From NCBI RefSeq assembly GCF_000010525.1, contig NC_009937.1, forward strand, positions 248,001 to 312,000: a DNA stretch of 64,000 nucleotides, written 5' to 3'. A program made the position numbers and the translations under genes. Origin of the DNA: Azorhizobium caulinodans ORS 571 (GTDB taxonomy: Bacteria; Pseudomonadota; Alphaproteobacteria; Rhizobiales; Xanthobacteraceae). Below, in pieces: positions 42,949 through 52,460 of this stretch. The first letter of the stretch is position 1, and each line of letters begins with the position of its first letter. The notes under the pieces were generated by a model. It saw nothing but the letters and a program-made list of their open reading frames with translations. It was not told the DNA's origin and did not search any database.

Positions 42949-43422
42949 ATGTCCAAGACCACCCGCGCCACGCAGGCCCTCCAGAAGGCCGGTATCGCCT
43001 TCACCGCCGTCTCCTATGACTATGATCCGGACGCGCCGCGCGTCGGCCTTCAGGCGGCGGAGGCCATCGGCGCCGAGCCGGGCCGGGTGCTGAAGACGCT
43101 GATGGCCGAGGTGGACGGCAAGCCGGTGTGCGCGGTCATCCCCTCCGACCGCGAGGTGAGCATGAAGAAGCTGGCGGCGGCCTTCGGCGGCAAGTCGGCG
43201 CATATGATGAAGCCGGCGGATGCCGAGCGCCTCACCGGCTACCACGTGGGCGGCATCAGCCCCTTCGGCCAGAAGCGGCAGGTGCCGACCGCCATGGAGG
43301 AGACCGCGCTCGCCTTTCCGGCCGTGTTCCTCAATGGTGGCCAGCGCGGGCTTCAGGTGGAGGTGGACCCGAAAGCCGCCTGTGCCGCGCTGAATGCGAA
43401 GCCGGCGCCGCTCATCGCCTGA
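42949..43422 (+). CDS. ybaK: Cys-tRNA(Pro)/Cys-tRNA(Cys) deacylase YbaK
   Basis: A 157-residue trans-editing enzyme of the INS/YbaK family that hydrolyses mischarged Cys-tRNA(Pro). KTLMAEVDGKPVCAVIPSDREVSMKKLAAAFGGKSAHMMKP and the GGISPFGQK motif are characteristic, including the conserved Lys of VSMKKL. The ATG at 42949 begins the conserved domain. A DUF2934 gene follows 54 bases later on the same strand. Confidence 0.92.
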   Translation: MSKTTRATQALQKAGIAFTAVSYDYDPDAPRVGLQAAEAIGAEPGRVLKTLMAEVDGKPVCAVIPSDREVSMKKLAAAFGGKSAHMMKPADAERLTGYHVGGISPFGQKRQVPTAMEETALAFPAVFLNGGQRGLQVEVDPKAACAALNAKPAPLIA

Positions 43423-43476
43423 CAGGAACAGCGTCCGCGTCCCACCGTTCTCCTCTCAAAGACGGAAGGACACATC

Positions 43477-43749
43477 ATGGACGCTCACGACGAGAAGATC
43501 CGCGAACTCGCCTATCAGATCTGGATCGAGGAAGGGCAGCCGGAAGGCCGCGCCGAGATCCATTGGGACATGGCCACCGAACTCGTGGCGCAGACGGAGA
43601 ATTATCCCGCCACCTTGCGCCCCGTGCCCACGGAGGACGGTCCGCCCGAGGAACCGGCCGACATCCAGAACAATCTGGGCGAATTCCCGACCCTGACCGA
43701 CCAGGGCGAGCAGGTGCCTCCGAGCCGCAAGGCGGTGCCGGAGGACTAA
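43477..43749 (+). CDS. DUF2934 domain protein
   Basis: A 90-residue protein. The N-terminal DEKIRELAYQIWIEEGQPEGRAEIHWDMA segment is the DUF2934 signature. The C-terminal half is Pro/Glu-rich and probably disordered. The function is unknown. The TAA stop overlaps the ATG of the DUF72 gene (TAATG), so the two are translationally coupled. Confidence 0.85.
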   Translation: MDAHDEKIRELAYQIWIEEGQPEGRAEIHWDMATELVAQTENYPATLRPVPTEDGPPEEPADIQNNLGEFPTLTDQGEQVPPSRKAVPED

Positions 43750-44696
43750 TGGCGGCCCGCCATCCGCCAGCCGATGTGCGCATCGGCGTCTCGGGATGGA
43801 CCTATGCGCCGTGGCGGGGCGCCTTCTATCCCGAGGGCCTCGGCGCGAAGCGGGAACTGGCCTATGCGGCGCAAGTCTTCCGCTCGCTGGAGGTGAACGG
43901 CACCTTCTATGGCCTCCAGAAACCGGAGGTCTTTGCCCGCTGGGCGGCTGAAACGCCCGACGATTTCCTCTTCGCGGTGAAAGGGCCGCGCTTCATCACC
44001 CATATGAAGCGGCTGAAGGCGGTGGAGGCGCCCCTCGCGAATTTCTTCGCCTCCGGCGTCCTGAAGCTCGGCCGCAAGCTCGGGCCGGTGCTGTGGCAAT
44101 TGCCGGCGTCCTTTCCCTTCAACGAGGCACGGCTCGACGCCTTCCTGTCCCTCCTGCCCCGCAACATGGCGACGGCATCGGAGTTGGCCCGGCGGCACGA
44201 TGCGCGCCTTGAAGGGCGGGCGGCGGTGGGGGCCGAGACGGACGGTCCGCTGCGCCATGCGCTGGAAATCCGCCACGACAGTTATCGCACGCCCGCCTTC
44301 ACGGACCTGCTGCGGCATCACGGCGTCGCCCTCGTCTGCGCCGATACGGTCGAGTGGCCACTGCTCATGGATGCGACCGCCGACTTCATCTATGTGCGCC
44401 TGCACGGCTCGCAGGAGCTCTATCGCAGCGCCTATCCGCCCGAAGAACTGGACCGCTGGGCGGCGCGCGTGCGCCACTGGCGGGAGGGCCAGGCGATGAC
44501 CGACGGCGCCTTCATCGACGCCCGCAGTGTGCCGAAGCGCCCGCGCGACGTGTTCGTCTATTTCGACAATACGGACAAGCTGCACGCCCCCGATGATGCC
44601 CGCGCCCTCATGACACGCCTCGGCCAGACGCCGGGCCATCCGGACGTGCCGGTGCGGCGCCGCCGGAAGATCGGGGCAGCGGAGGCGCACCCGTGA
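43749..44696 (+). CDS. DUF72 domain protein
   Basis: A 315-residue TIM-barrel-like protein of the DUF72 (YecE) family. Markers are RIGVSGWTYAPWRGAFYP, FRSLEVNGTFYGLQKPEVFARWA, FLFAVKGPRFITHMKRLK, LGPVLWQLPASFPFN and FIYVRLHG, with VFVYFDNTD near the end. The biochemical function is unknown. It overlaps the preceding DUF2934 gene by 1 base and the following glycosylase gene by 4, forming a coupled three-gene unit. Confidence 0.92.
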   Translation: MAARHPPADVRIGVSGWTYAPWRGAFYPEGLGAKRELAYAAQVFRSLEVNGTFYGLQKPEVFARWAAETPDDFLFAVKGPRFITHMKRLKAVEAPLANFFASGVLKLGRKLGPVLWQLPASFPFNEARLDAFLSLLPRNMATASELARRHDARLEGRAAVGAETDGPLRHALEIRHDSYRTPAFTDLLRHHGVALVCADTVEWPLLMDATADFIYVRLHGSQELYRSAYPPEELDRWAARVRHWREGQAMTDGAFIDARSVPKRPRDVFVYFDNTDKLHAPDDARALMTRLGQTPGHPDVPVRRRRKIGAAEAHP

Positions 44697-45286
44697 CCGG
44701 CCCTGAGGCGCTGGCGGCGCTCGCCCGAGATGCGGCGAATTGCATACGCTGTCCGCTCTATCGCGATGCCACGCAGACGGTGTTCGGCGAGGGGGCCGCC
44801 GATGCGCCGCTGATGCTCGTGGGCGAGCAGCCGGGCGATCAGGAGGACCGCAAGGGCCATCCCTTCGTCGGCCCGGCCGGTGGCGTGCTGGACCGGGCGC
44901 TGGAGGCGGCGGGCATCGCGCGCGGCGCGGTCTATGTCACCAATGCGGTGAAGCACTTCAAGTTCGAGCGGCGGGGCAAGCGCCGGCTGCACAAGGGGCC
45001 GAATGCGGGCGAGATCGCCGCCTGCCGCTGGTGGCTGGACCGGGAACTGGCGCTCGTGCGGCCGTCGCTCGTCGTGGCGCTGGGGGCGAGCGCCGCCCAT
45101 GCGCTGCTCGGCCGGGCGGTCACCATCTCGCGGACGCGCGGTCGGGTGATGGAGGCGTCGGGCGACGTGCGCCTGCTGGTGACGACCCATCCCTCCGCCA
45201 TCCTGCGTGTGCCGGACGCTGAAGCGCGGGCCAAGGCCTTCGATGCTTTGGTGGCGGATCTCGTGGTGGCGCGTGAGGTGGCCTGA
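44693..45286 (+). CDS. UdgX-type uracil-DNA glycosylase
   Basis: A 197-residue family of uracil-DNA glycosylases related to family 4. The GEQPGDQED motif is at residues 44-52 and the late THPSAILR motif is present. The insertion KRRLH at residues 96-100 is the UdgX hallmark; in Mycobacterium smegmatis UdgX the equivalent His forms a covalent bond with the abasic site. Fe-S ligands Cys17, Cys20 and Cys111 are visible, with His88 where family 4 has a Cys. The start is GTG at 44693, overlapping the DUF72 stop (GTGA). Confidence 0.9.
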   Translation: MTGPEALAALARDAANCIRCPLYRDATQTVFGEGAADAPLMLVGEQPGDQEDRKGHPFVGPAGGVLDRALEAAGIARGAVYVTNAVKHFKFERRGKRRLHKGPNAGEIAACRWWLDRELALVRPSLVVALGASAAHALLGRAVTISRTRGRVMEASGDVRLLVTTHPSAILRVPDAEARAKAFDALVADLVVAREVA

Positions 45287-45289
45287 CCC

Positions 45290-45700
45290 TCACTCCGAGG
45301 GCGGCGGGGGTGGGGCATCGGCCAGCGGCTCATAGGGCGCGCGCAGCAGTGTGCCGGTGGTGTCGAGTTGCACGCGCCCGTAAGGCGCGGCGGAGAGGGT
45401 GGCGCTGTCCGGCGTGCCGCTGCGCGCCTTGGCGCCGGCCCGGCGGCAGGGCACGGTGAGGGTGACGTTCTGGCCGATGGCGAGGCGCGTGCCCTTTTCC
45501 ACCTGCCGCACCTGCCCCTTCACCGTGCAGTCGGTCGCCCCGTCCGGCTCCTGCACAGCCGCCACCGCGATGATGACCACGTTCGGGGCCTCGGCGGGCG
45601 GGGCGGCGCCGGCGGCTGCCGGGACAAGCAGGGTCAGCAGCGCGCCAAGGCGCGGGCCCGAACGGGATGTGTTCCCGAACCTTCCTGCCGCGCGCGCCAT
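45290..45700 (-). CDS. Secreted hypothetical protein, paralogue of the one at 29210-29617
   Basis: A 136-residue protein with a signal peptide (residues 1-32, ending AGAA). The mature region matches the protein at 29210-29617: VVIIAVAAVQEP, CTVKGQVRQVEKGTRL, VTLTVPCRRAGAK, then YGRVQLDTTGTLLRAPYEPL. Both share two Cys. The C-terminus is Pro-rich. The ATG at 45700 follows GAGGAG. The function is unknown. It converges 3 bases from the glycosylase gene. Confidence 0.72.
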   Translation of the reverse strand: MARAAGRFGNTSRSGPRLGALLTLLVPAAAGAAPPAEAPNVVIIAVAAVQEPDGATDCTVKGQVRQVEKGTRLAIGQNVTLTVPCRRAGAKARSGTPDSATLSAAPYGRVQLDTTGTLLRAPYEPLADAPPPPPSE

Positions 45701-45864
45701 GGCTTCTCTCCTCGCCTCTGTCCTGAGGCAGGAAAGGGCGGGCGGCTGCGGAAGGCAATCCCTGCCGGTGGGCGAGCCGGCATAAAGTTGCGCGGGACCT
45801 GGCTGATGCCGCACCATTCTTCGTGCCGGCTTGCTATGAAGCCTCCAGATGCGCGGAGGCAGGC

Positions 45865-47274
45865 ATGGACAGGATCGACACCGTTCTCAAGGCTGTGCCG
45901 GAGGACCTCGTCACCACCGATCAGGACGTGGTGGCGCGCTATCTCACGGACTTCCGCAAATACATGACCGGCGCCTCCCGCGCCGTGCTGCGCCCCCGGA
46001 CCACCGAAGACGTGCGCCGCATCGTGGCGCTGTGCGCGGAGCATGGCGTGCCGCTGGTGCCCCAGGGCGGCAACACCTCCTATTGCGCCGCCGCCACCCC
46101 GGGCGTTGCGGGCGACGAACTGGTGCTGAGCCTGGAGCGGCTGAACGCCATCCGCGAGGTGGATGCCCCCAACCTCTCCCTCACCGCCGAAGCTGGCTGC
46201 GTGCTGAGCGTGCTTCAGGAGACGGCGGATGCGGCGGGCCTCATGCTGCCGCTGGACCTCGGTTCGCGCCAGTCCTGCCAGATCGGCGGCAATCTCTCCA
46301 CCAATGCCGGCGGCGTCTCCGTGCTGAAGTACGGCATGGCCCGCGATCTCGTGCTGGGCCTCGAGGCGGTGCTGCCGGACGGGCAGCTGCTCGACGTGCT
46401 CCAGCCCCTGCGCAAGAACAACACCGGCTATGATGTGAAGCAGCTTCTGCTGGGCGCGGAAGGCACGCTCGGCATCATCACGGCGGTGTCGCTGAAGCTG
46501 GTGCGCAAGAGCGTGCAGACTGTCACGGCCTTCCTCGCCATTCCGGAGATCGACGCCCTGACGCAGATCCTGGCGCGGGCGCAGGCCTATACCGGCGAGT
46601 GCATCACCTCGTTCGAATATGTCTCCGACCATTCCCTCCGGATGCTGCTGGCCGCCAGGAGCGAGCTGCGCCATCCGCTGACGGCGCCCAACCCCCATTA
46701 TGTGCTGCTGGAAGCCCAGACCGCCTCGCCCGTCTTCCCGCTGGAGGACGCGGTGAGCCAGTTGCTGGAGCAACTGATGGAAGAGGGGCTCGTCACCGAC
46801 GGCACGCTCGCCTCCGGCGGCGCGCAGCGCGATGCGCTCTGGGTGCTGCGCGAGCACATTCCCGAGGCGGAAGTGGCGAACGGCGGCTCGGTAAAGCACG
46901 ATGTCTCCGTCACCACCTCCCGCCTGCCGGCCTTCGTGAAAGAGGCCTCCGCGCTGGTGGAGGACCATTCGGAGGGCGGCCGCCTGTCCATCTATGGTCA
47001 CGTGGGCGATGGCAATGTGCACTTCAACGTGGTTGCGCCCGTGGGTGCCGTGCCGGCCACCTACAAGGCATGGTTCGAGCGCGAGGTCTCGCCCCGCATC
47101 TATGATCTGGCCGTGGCCATGGGCGGATCGTTTGGTGCCGAATACGGGATCGGCCGGGTGAAACTCGATCTGCTGGACCGCTACGGCAATCCTGCCAAGA
47201 TCGCCCTCATGCGGGCCATCAAGACAGCGGTGGACCCGAAGAACATCCTCAATCCGGGGAAGGTGGTGCGTTAG
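45865..47274 (+). CDS. FAD-binding oxidoreductase (D-lactate / D-2-hydroxyglutarate dehydrogenase type)
   Basis: A 469-residue flavoprotein of the GlcD/DLD group. The FAD domain has VPLVPQGGNTSYCAAATP, RQSCQIGGNLSTNAGG, LKYGMARDLVLGLEAVL and NNTGYDVKQLLLGAEGTLGIIT. The C-terminal FAD_oxidase_C domain has YGHVGDGNVHFNVVAP (metal-binding His) and ends AVDPKNILNPGKVV. GGAGG six bases before ATG 45865 sets the start against an upstream in-frame ATG. It oxidises a D-2-hydroxyacid; which one cannot be told. It is monocistronic. Confidence 0.92.
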   Translation: MDRIDTVLKAVPEDLVTTDQDVVARYLTDFRKYMTGASRAVLRPRTTEDVRRIVALCAEHGVPLVPQGGNTSYCAAATPGVAGDELVLSLERLNAIREVDAPNLSLTAEAGCVLSVLQETADAAGLMLPLDLGSRQSCQIGGNLSTNAGGVSVLKYGMARDLVLGLEAVLPDGQLLDVLQPLRKNNTGYDVKQLLLGAEGTLGIITAVSLKLVRKSVQTVTAFLAIPEIDALTQILARAQAYTGECITSFEYVSDHSLRMLLAARSELRHPLTAPNPHYVLLEAQTASPVFPLEDAVSQLLEQLMEEGLVTDGTLASGGAQRDALWVLREHIPEAEVANGGSVKHDVSVTTSRLPAFVKEASALVEDHSEGGRLSIYGHVGDGNVHFNVVAPVGAVPATYKAWFEREVSPRIYDLAVAMGGSFGAEYGIGRVKLDLLDRYGNPAKIALMRAIKTAVDPKNILNPGKVVR

Positions 47275-47639
47275 CCCATCCGCCGGATGAGCGCGCCCAC
47301 GTGGTGCGGTGGCGGAGCGACATCGCTTGTTGCAGCCATCTGCCGCCTGCGGCCAACCCCCGCACCCCTACTTTATGCGCGCCAAAGTAGTAACGACCGT
47401 TGCTGGACGAATGATCCGTCGCCCCCGCCAAAGGGCTTAGATCGCTTGCATTGGATTTCAGTGACTTAGACTTGGCACTTCCTCCCGCTGCTCACCGGCC
47501 TAGAAAACTGCTCCGTTTTCGGATGTATTCGGGAAACTGCCATTTGATCTAAATCAAAAAATACGCGTGAAATCCGCCAGCCCCGCGCAAGCTCCGGCAC
47601 CTAGCCCGGTATTCACCTTAGGTTGTGGTGGCGGCGGAC
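47275..47639. other. Intergenic region carrying the chemoreceptor promoter
   Basis: A+T content rises from about 47500. Apart from the Fnr/FixK box at 47544-47557, no gene or hairpin is supported. Confidence 0.4.
47544..47557 (+). promoter_or_regulatory. Fnr/FixK-type binding site
   Basis: TTGAT-CTAA-ATCAA matches the Fnr/FixK consensus perfectly and lies 82 bases ahead of the chemoreceptor ATG, about where an activator would sit. It is the only such match noticed in the window. Confidence 0.7.
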
Positions 47640-49832
47640 ATGAACATTCATTCGATCAAGATCAGGATCATCGCGCTCTCGGCACTGTGCGTCGTCACGG
47701 TGGCCGGTGCGCTGCTCGGATACGGGCTCTATGCGGCGTCCCAGACGTCGCGCTACGTGACGGAGAGCGTCGGCGATCTGCTCGACAGCACGAGCCGCGA
47801 CTCTCTCCAGCGCCTGGCCTCCGTGCAGGCCGCGGCCATCCGCACCGAGATCGATTCCGCCTTCGATGCCGCCCGCGTCATGGCGCGCGCGCTGGAGGTG
47901 GTGGCCGAGAATGACGGCGTTGGCAGCGCCCGCGACCAGCGGCGGGGCCAGCTCAATGCGCTTCTGCTCAGCGTGCTGAAGAACAATACCCGCTTCAACG
48001 GCACGTACAGCGCCTGGATGCCCGACGCCCTCGACGGCGCCGATCCGCTGAACATCGGGCGCAAGGACATCGGCTCGGACGCCACGGGTCGCGCGCTGCC
48101 CTACTGGACGCGGGACGCGGCGGGGAACATCGCCCTTCAGCCACTGGTCGAGTACGACAGCCGCGACCTGCATCCGAACGGCGTCATGAAGGGCGGCTGG
48201 TTCATCGGCCCGCAGACGACCGGCAAGGAGAGCATCCTCGCCCCGCTGCCGTATGTGGTGCAGGGCAAGTCGGTCTATCTCGCCACCATGTCGGTTCCGA
48301 TCATGGTCGGCGGCAGGTTCGCCGGCGTCGCGGGCGCCGACTTCGACCTCTCCTTCGTGCAGAGCCTCGCGGAGAAGGTGGACCGCTCCATCTACAAGGG
48401 GCAGGGCACGGTCTCCATCGTCACCAATGCCGGCCTCGTCGTCGCCTCCAGCGCCGATCCGCGCAGCATCGGCGGGCCCTACAAGGCCATCGAGCCGCAG
48501 GCCGAGCAGGACATGGACACCCTGCGCAAGGGCGAGGAAGCGGTGAAGCTGGACACCGCCAAGGACGCCATCAAGGTCTTCGCTCCCGTGGCCCTCGGCC
48601 GGACCGGCGGAGCATGGTCGGTCATCATCACCGTGCCGCGCGCGGTCGTCATGGCCGATGCCGACAAGCTCGGCGCCTCCCTGGCCGAGCGGAGCCGCGC
48701 CGATACCTTCTGGCAGATGGTCGCTGCGGCGGTGGTGACGGCGGCGGCCCTGGTGGCCATGGCGCTGGTCGCCCGCGGCATCTCCAACCCCATCACCCGC
48801 CTCACCCTTGCCCTGCGGCGCCTCGCGGCGGGCGAGCAGGTGGCGGAGATCGCGGGCGCCAACCGCAAGGACGAGATCGGCGACATCTCCCGCGCCGTGG
48901 ACCAGATCCGCATCGGCGTCGAGGAAGAGGCGGCGCGCAAGGCCAAGGAAGCCGAGGCCAATCGGGTCCGCCAGGAGGAGGAGCGCCGCGCCACCATGCA
49001 GAACCTCGCCAACGGCTTCGAGCAGGCCATGGGCCAGGTGGTGGAGAATGTGGGCGTCGCTTCCGACAAGCTGGGAGGCGCCGCGTCCACCATGACCTCC
49101 GCCACCCGCAAGGTGGCGGAGGAATCCCACACCGCCGCCGGGGCCTCGGAAGAAGCCTCCAACAATGTGCAGACGGTCGCCTCGGCGGCGGAGGAACTGG
49201 CGTCCTCCATCATCGAGATCAAGCGGCAGGTGGACGAGAGCGCGCGCATCGCCAATGCCGCTGTGGCCGAGGCCGGCAACACCGCGGCGCAGGTGCAGGA
49301 ACTGTCCAACTCCGCCGAGAAGATCGGCAAGGTGGTGGACCTCATCCGCAACATTGCGGGGCAGACCAACCTGCTCGCCCTCAACGCCACCATCGAGGCG
49401 GCCCGGGCGGGTGACGCGGGCAAGGGCTTCGCTGTGGTGGCGGCCGAGGTGAAGCAACTGGCCGACCAGACCTCCAAGGCCACCGCCGAGATCGAGGCGC
49501 AGATCGAGGAGATCCAGGGCTCCACCCGCGCCTCCTCGCAGGCCATCGTCGGCATCACCGGCGTCATCGAGGAGATCAACCGCATTGCCGGCTCCATCGC
49601 AGCCGCCGTGGACCAGCAGGGCGTCGCGACCCGCGAGATCGCCCACAATGTGGCCCGCGCCTCGCAGGGCACGCAGCAGGTGTCCGTGAACATCTCGGGC
49701 ATCAACGGCGCGGCCGCCGACACCTCCTCCGCCGCCGCTCAGGTGCAGGATGCGGCCGCGAGCCTCGCCACCCAGACGCAGACCCTGCGCCGGGTGATGG
49801 CCGAATTCCTCGGCACGGTCCGCGCCGCCTGA
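47640..49832 (+). CDS. Methyl-accepting chemotaxis protein
   Basis: A 730-residue chemoreceptor. Transmembrane helix 1 is at ~9-31, then a long periplasmic dCache-type sensor domain (~35-350, with [21 protein letters not shown]). TM2 is at ~358-380, HAMP at ~380-432 ([21 protein letters not shown]), and the cytoplasmic signalling hairpin follows with tip [34 protein letters not shown] near 570-607. No C-terminal methyltransferase-docking pentapeptide is seen. No che genes are nearby. A perfect Fnr/FixK box upstream suggests oxygen-regulated expression. Confidence 0.95.
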   Translation: MNIHSIKIRIIALSALCVVTVAGALLGYGLYAASQTSRYVTESVGDLLDSTSRDSLQRLASVQAAAIRTEIDSAFDAARVMARALEVVAENDGVGSARDQRRGQLNALLLSVLKNNTRFNGTYSAWMPDALDGADPLNIGRKDIGSDATGRALPYWTRDAAGNIALQPLVEYDSRDLHPNGVMKGGWFIGPQTTGKESILAPLPYVVQGKSVYLATMSVPIMVGGRFAGVAGADFDLSFVQSLAEKVDRSIYKGQGTVSIVTNAGLVVASSADPRSIGGPYKAIEPQAEQDMDTLRKGEEAVKLDTAKDAIKVFAPVALGRTGGAWSVIITVPRAVVMADADKLGASLAERSRADTFWQMVAAAVVTAAALVAMALVARGISNPITRLTLALRRLAAGEQVAEIAGANRKDEIGDISRAVDQIRIGVEEEAARKAKEAEANRVRQEEERRATMQNLANGFEQAMGQVVENVGVASDKLGGAASTMTSATRKVAEESHTAAGASEEASNNVQTVASAAEELASSIIEIKRQVDESARIANAAVAEAGNTAAQVQELSNSAEKIGKVVDLIRNIAGQTNLLALNATIEAARAGDAGKGFAVVAAEVKQLADQTSKATAEIEAQIEEIQGSTRASSQAIVGITGVIEEINRIAGSIAAAVDQQGVATREIAHNVARASQGTQQVSVNISGINGAAADTSSAAAQVQDAAASLATQTQTLRRVMAEFLGTVRAA

Positions 49833-50019
49833 TTGGACGGACGCCTTCCAACCGCCGCGCGCAGGGCCTCCGGGCTCCGCGCGCGGCTGCCGTGCGCGAA
49901 TTGCATGGTTTGCGCTGTGAAAATTGACGCAGGCCTTGGCGCCCCGCCGTGAGAGATGAAAACCTGAGACTGCAACGAGCGTTGCCGATCATCGGCGCGC
50001 GATGTGCCGGGGTTTTGAG

Positions 50020-51525
50020 ATGATCGAACGCGTGCGTGGTCTGTTTGCCTATTTTGCCAGGGTGGTGCCCTTCCGCATCAAGCCGGCCATCATCACCACG
50101 CTGGTGCTCTTCACCCTGCTGCTGCTGCCCGTTCCGGCCGGCCTGACGCCGAAGGCGTGGGCGCTGGTGGCCATCTTCCTCACCACCATCGTCGCCATCA
50201 TCCTCAAGGTGATGCCCATCGGCGTGATGGCCATGATGGCGATGACCATCGTGGCGCTCTCGCAGGTCACCGCCACCTCGTCCAAGGCCGCCATCGCTGA
50301 CGCCCTTGCCAGCCTGTCCAATCCGCTCATCTGGCTGATCGTGGTGGCCATCTTCATTTCGCGGGGGCTCAAGAAGACGGGGCTGGGCAGCCGCATCGGC
50401 CTCCTCTTCATCGCGCTGCTGGGGCGGCGGACCATCGGCATCGGCTATGGCCTTGCGGTCTGCGAGCTGGTGCTTGCGCCCTTCACGCCCAGCAACACGG
50501 CGCGCGGTGGCGGCATCGTCCACCCCATCATGAAGTCCATCGCCGGCGCCTTCGGCTCCGACCCGGCCAAGGGCACCGAGCGCAAGATGGGCACCTATCT
50601 GGCGCTGGTGAACATGCATGCCAATCCCATCACCTCGGGCATGTTCATCACCGCCACCGCGCCCAATCCGCTGGTGGTGGACTATGTGGCGAAGGTCACC
50701 AACCAGAGCTTCCACCTCACCTGGACGTCCTGGGCGCTCTACATGCTGCTGCCGGGTCTCGTCTGCCTGCTGCTGATGCCGCTCGCCATCGCCCTCCTGT
50801 CCCCGCCGGAGGTGAAGGCGACCCCCGACGCGGTGGATTATGCTCGCGGCGAGCTGAAGCGCATGGGCGCGCTCTCCGGCGGCGAGTGGGTGATGATCGG
50901 CACCTTCCTGCTGCTGCTGGTGCTGTGGGCGAACGTGCCCGCCATGATCTTCGGCAAGGCCTTCGAGCTCGACCCGACCGCCGTCGCCTTCCTCGGCCTG
51001 TTCGCCCTCATCATCACCGGCACCATCGACTGGGACGACGTGCTCTCCGAGAAGAGCGCATGGGACACGCTGATCTGGTTCGGCGCGCTGGTGATGATGG
51101 CCGAGCAGCTCAACAAGACCGGCGTCATCGCCTGGTTCTCCAACCTGCTGAAGAGCGGCATCCTGGCGTCCGGCATGGGCTGGCAGCCGGCGGCGGCGCT
51201 GCTGGTGCTGTGCTTCGTCTTCTCGCACTACTTCTTTGCCAGCACGACCGCCCACATCAGCGCCATGATGCTGGCCTTCCTCACGGTGGGCCTGCAGATC
51301 GTGCCGCCGGACTTCCACATCCCCTTCCTGCTGATGATGGCGTCGGGCTCGGCCATCATGATGACGCTCACCCATTATGCCACCGGCACCTCGCCCATCA
51401 TCTTCGGCTCGGGCTATGTGGGCCTCGGCCTGTGGTGGCGGGTCGGCTTCGTCATGTGCGTGATCGAGCTGCTGATCTATGCGGTGGTCGGCAATCTCTG
51501 GTGGAAGGTGCTGGGCCTCTGGTGA
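50020..51525 (+). CDS. DASS family sodium/anion symporter (SLC13-type dicarboxylate carrier)
   Basis: A 501-residue transporter with about 11-12 transmembrane segments. The two signature motifs, FTPSNTARGGG and the TATAPNP segment in the first half, and SHYFFASTTAHISAMM and HYATGTSPIIFGSGY in the second, match the CitT/TtdT branch for C4-dicarboxylates, citrate or tartrate. GGGG 8 bases before ATG 50020 supports this start; ATG 50002 is an alternative. It follows the chemoreceptor by ~190 bases on the same strand. Confidence 0.93.
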   Translation: MIERVRGLFAYFARVVPFRIKPAIITTLVLFTLLLLPVPAGLTPKAWALVAIFLTTIVAIILKVMPIGVMAMMAMTIVALSQVTATSSKAAIADALASLSNPLIWLIVVAIFISRGLKKTGLGSRIGLLFIALLGRRTIGIGYGLAVCELVLAPFTPSNTARGGGIVHPIMKSIAGAFGSDPAKGTERKMGTYLALVNMHANPITSGMFITATAPNPLVVDYVAKVTNQSFHLTWTSWALYMLLPGLVCLLLMPLAIALLSPPEVKATPDAVDYARGELKRMGALSGGEWVMIGTFLLLLVLWANVPAMIFGKAFELDPTAVAFLGLFALIITGTIDWDDVLSEKSAWDTLIWFGALVMMAEQLNKTGVIAWFSNLLKSGILASGMGWQPAAALLVLCFVFSHYFFASTTAHISAMMLAFLTVGLQIVPPDFHIPFLLMMASGSAIMMTLTHYATGTSPIIFGSGYVGLGLWWRVGFVMCVIELLIYAVVGNLWWKVLGLW

Positions 51526-51582
51526 GAAGCGCGGCACAGCCGCCCGCCGCGGCTGCGCCGTGATCTTTCAATCGCACCGACT

Positions 51583-52296
51583 TCAGGCGGCGACGCCGAA
51601 CAGCACGCCGATGCCGGCGGTCGCCGCCATGGCCAGCGCCCCCCAGACGGTGACGCGCAGGGTGGCCTTGAGCACCGGCGCGCCGCCGGCCTTCGCGGCG
51701 ATCACGCCGAGCACGGCGAGGAACACCAGCGAGCCGCCCGAGACCAGCGCCACCCGCACGGAAGCCGGGGCGAGCATGGCGAGCAGCAGCGGCAGCACGG
51801 CGCCGATGCTGAAGCAGGCCGCCGAGGCGACTGCCGCCTGGATGGGCCGGGCGGTGGTGAGTTCCGAGATGCCCAGCTCGTCGCGGGCATGGGCGACGAG
51901 CGCGTCCTTCTTCATGAGCTGCTCGGCCACCTGCCGGGCCAGCGCGGGTTCGACGCCGCGCTCCTCATAGATGCTGGCCAGCTCCCCGACCTCTCCCTGG
52001 AAATCGGCGGCGAGCTCCCGCCGCTCGCGGGCGAGTTCGGCCGCCTCGGTGTCGGACTGGGAGGAGACGGAGACATATTCGCCCGCCGCCATGGACATGG
52101 CGCCCGCCACGAGGCCCGCGAGGCCAGCCAGCAGGATCTCGTTGCGCCCGGCGGAAGCGGCGGCGACACCGACGATCAGGCTGGCGGTGGAGACGATGCC
52201 GTCATTGGCGCCGAGCACGGCGGCGCGCAGCCAGCCGATGCGCGAGACGAGATGGGTTTCCGCATGCAGCTCGCGCAGGGACAGGGTTCTGGGCAT
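51583..52296 (-). CDS. VIT1/CCC1 family iron/manganese transporter
   Basis: A 237-residue membrane protein. ETHLVSRIGWLRAAVLGANDGIVSTASLIVGVAAASAG is the N-terminal VIT1 signature. The AGAMSMAAGEYVSVSSQSDTE region and the cytoplasmic helical metal-binding domain (ERRELAADFQGEVGELASIYEERG) follow, with three further helices at the C-terminus. Plant VIT1 and yeast CCC1 move Fe2+ or Mn2+ into vacuoles; bacterial members probably export the metal. ATG 52296 fits the domain start. It converges with the DASS gene. Confidence 0.92.
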   Translation of the reverse strand: MPRTLSLRELHAETHLVSRIGWLRAAVLGANDGIVSTASLIVGVAAASAGRNEILLAGLAGLVAGAMSMAAGEYVSVSSQSDTEAAELARERRELAADFQGEVGELASIYEERGVEPALARQVAEQLMKKDALVAHARDELGISELTTARPIQAAVASAACFSIGAVLPLLLAMLAPASVRVALVSGGSLVFLAVLGVIAAKAGGAPVLKATLRVTVWGALAMAATAGIGVLFGVAA

Positions 52297-52460
52297 GGAG
52301 CCTCGGGCCGGCGGCAAGGCGCATCGCGGCGTCGGCCGCCGCCCCCGCCGCCCGCAGGCCCGAGCTTAAGCCGCGAACCGGCCCAGCACCAAGCGCACGA
52401 CGGTAACGCGCTCAGATGACGGAACCGCGAAGGGCGAGATCCGCTGACCGAGACCAGGCC

